A DNA stretch of 7,267 nt from JASFQI01 sp050115555. GTDB taxonomy: Bacteria > Desulfobacterota > DSM-4660 > Desulfatiglandales > HGW-15. Numbering within the stretch: position 1 is the stretch's first letter; each line of letters starts with the position of its first letter. The notes below the pieces were generated by a model that was given only the letters and a program-made list of their open reading frames with translations, did not search any database and was not told where the DNA came from. Position numbers and translations under genes: made by a program. The stretch covers positions 1-7,267 of the forward strand of contig JASFQI010000251.1 of NCBI GenBank assembly GCA_050115555.1, given 5' to 3'. Of the stretch, positions 6,727-7,267 are shown piece by piece.

Positions 6727-6764
6727 TCTTGTTCGAAAAGGCCTTGCTCGCGCATTCCTTGTTC
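6727..6764 (-). repeat. Three 15-base-spaced GAACAAGG-like repeats in the hydrolase leader
   Basis: Read on the minus strand, GAACAAGG (6757-6764), GAGCAAGG (6742-6749) and GAACAAGA (6727-6734) recur at exactly 15-base steps. If translated in the upstream extension of the hydrolase frame, they would encode a pentapeptide-spaced EQG, EQG, EQE series. As untranslated leader they could be protein-binding or RNA elements. Confidence 0.5.
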
Positions 6765-6781
6765 CGTGAGAACAGGAATGC
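6752..6781. repeat. Imperfect palindrome in the hydrolase leader
   Basis: GCATTCCTTGTTC (6752-6764) and GAACAGGAATGC (6770-6781) form inverted arms of 12 pairs with one bulged T around the five-base loop CGTGA. It lies just downstream of the second promoter-like sequence, about where a transcript from that promoter would begin. It could be an operator or a 5' stem-loop on the mRNA. No T-run follows it on the minus strand, so it is not a standard terminator in that direction. Confidence 0.55.
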
Positions 6782-6789
6782 TGGGAGAG

Positions 6790-6820
6790 ATTATACCGGT
6801 CTCCGTATCCCCTGTATCAA
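6790..6820 (-). promoter_or_regulatory. Second promoter candidate (P2) for the hydrolase gene
   Basis: On the minus strand a perfect TATAAT lies at 6790-6795, with TTGATA at 6815-6820, a spacer of 19 bases that is longer than ideal. Transcription would begin near 6783 and give a leader of about 76 bases. Weaker than P1 because of the spacing. Confidence 0.4.
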
Positions 6821-6837
6821 GCTCGAAAACCGTTTTC

Positions 6838-6867
6838 ACTATAGCCATCCGGGATGAAGGCTGTCAA
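6838..6867 (-). promoter_or_regulatory. Sigma70-type promoter (P1) for the hydrolase gene
   Basis: On the minus strand a perfect TTGACA at 6862-6867 is followed after 18 bases by TATAGT at 6838-6843. A transcript would begin near 6831, leaving a leader of about 124 bases. The ATG of the longest possible frame (6848) lies between the two boxes and would not be on this transcript, which supports the shorter protein start at 6707. Confidence 0.65.
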
Positions 6868-6992
6868 ATCTTCGAATGCCGGGTGCGTGCGCCCCTGGGG
6901 GGTGAAGAGCCTGCTTTCCCGGATTTTCCCTTGACCCTTCCAATCAAAAACGCCATGGTTTTTCAGAAAGGCATTCGGCCAGAGGAAAGCAC

Positions 6993-7267
6993 ATGAATCA
7001 CACCCGGGAAAAGCGCATCGTCACCATCGGAGGAGGCACCGGGCAGTTCGCGCTCCTCTCCGGGCTGAGGGACCTGCAGGGGATTGAAGTGACGGCCGTG
7101 GTCTCCATGGTGGACAGCGGCGGCAGCACGGGCCGTCTCCGGGACGAGCTCGGCATCCTTCCGCCAGGGGACGTGCTCAAGTGCATCCTTGCCCTCTCCC
7201 CTCACAGGGATGTGGCCCGGACGCTCCTTCTCAAGCGGTTTTCGCAAGATCGGCGCCTGCGCGGGCA
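6993..7267 (+). CDS. yvcK: YvcK/CofD-like protein (gluconeogenesis factor family), 3' partial
   Basis: The first 91 residues are visible; the gene runs off the right edge. A nucleotide-binding GGGTGQ at 13-18 follows a short beta strand (KRIVTI), and VVSMVDSGGSTGRLRDELG (36-54) followed by ILPPGDVLKCILALS (55-69) are hallmarks of the YvcK branch of the CofD-like superfamily. In Bacillus and relatives, YvcK (GlmR) binds UDP-GlcNAc and affects cell-wall precursor supply and growth on gluconeogenic carbon sources; its role in Gram-negative bacteria is less clear. CofD itself, a 2-phospho-lactate transferase of F420 synthesis, is the related alternative, but the S-M-V-D-S-G-G-S-T-G-R string favours YvcK. 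The ATG at 6993 is preceded by AGAGGAAA (6981-6988) at good spacing. It is divergent from the hydrolase gene. Confidence 0.88.
   Translation, partial: MNHTREKRIVTIGGGTGQFALLSGLRDLQGIEVTAVVSMVDSGGSTGRLRDELGILPPGDVLKCILALSPHRDVARTLLLKRFSQDRRLRG

Noticed and set aside
6708..6848. N-terminal extension of the hydrolase to the ATG at 6848
   Set aside because: That ATG lies between the -35 and -10 boxes of a strong promoter, has no ribosome binding site, and the ATG at 6707 has an excellent one.
5901..6857. Plus-strand open frames opposite the hydrolase gene (for example 6333-6857)
   Set aside because: They overlap a minus-strand gene with conserved catalytic residues and its promoters, and show no domain of their own.
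6931..6959. Possible promoter for yvcK: TTGACC at 6931-6936
   Set aside because: The -35 box is good, but at 17 bases the -10 would be CATGGT with only three matches, and no better -10 lies nearby. Not enough to call.

Overview
The window looks like the end of an exosortase (PEP-CTERM type) exopolysaccharide locus, followed by a short stretch of unrelated genes. The moderately high GC, Gram-negative style lipoprotein and pairing of EpsI with a PrsT-type TPR lipoprotein suggest a Gram-negative proteobacterium in the broad sense. Desulfobacterota (former Deltaproteobacteria) is my best guess, but it is an inference without a database search.

Region 1 (1-2353, plus strand). It opens with the C-terminal end of an EpsI-type exosortase-associated protein. 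Directly after its stop codon comes a broken remnant of a WecB-type UDP-GlcNAc 2-epimerase. The remnant keeps only the C-terminal part, and its frame shifts at a run of seven C. Next is an intact membrane glycosyl-1-phosphate transferase of the MraY/WecA family, with an unusual extension of about 200 residues carrying several membrane segments.

Region 2 (2354-5125, plus strand). A 115-base gap holds a hairpin whose T-tract lies on the minus strand, so it reads as a terminator for leftward transcription. An 801-residue TPR lipoprotein (PrsT-like) follows behind a strong Shine-Dalgarno sequence. A small exported protein comes next; it resembles only the beginning of a DUF1573 protein.

Region 3 (5126-5672). 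A TIGR04076-type small protein has its own sigma70-like promoter, a clear ribosome binding site and a downstream hairpin terminator.

Region 4 (5673-7267). A minus-strand cysteine hydrolase of the isochorismatase/nicotinamidase superfamily keeps recognisable catalytic and metal-site residues. Its upstream region holds two promoter-like sequences, an imperfect palindrome and a three-copy 15-base repeat. The divergent gene at the right edge is the start of a YvcK/CofD-like protein.

Working together: EpsI and PrsT belong to the export and sorting side of an exosortase system. The WecA-like enzyme would start a lipid-linked sugar for the associated polysaccharide, and the dead WecB would once have supplied UDP-ManNAc. 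YvcK homologues in Gram-positive bacteria bind UDP-GlcNAc, so three of the genes touch that sugar nucleotide, though YvcK is not part of the same transcription unit. No RNA genes, CRISPR arrays, insertion sequences or origins were seen.
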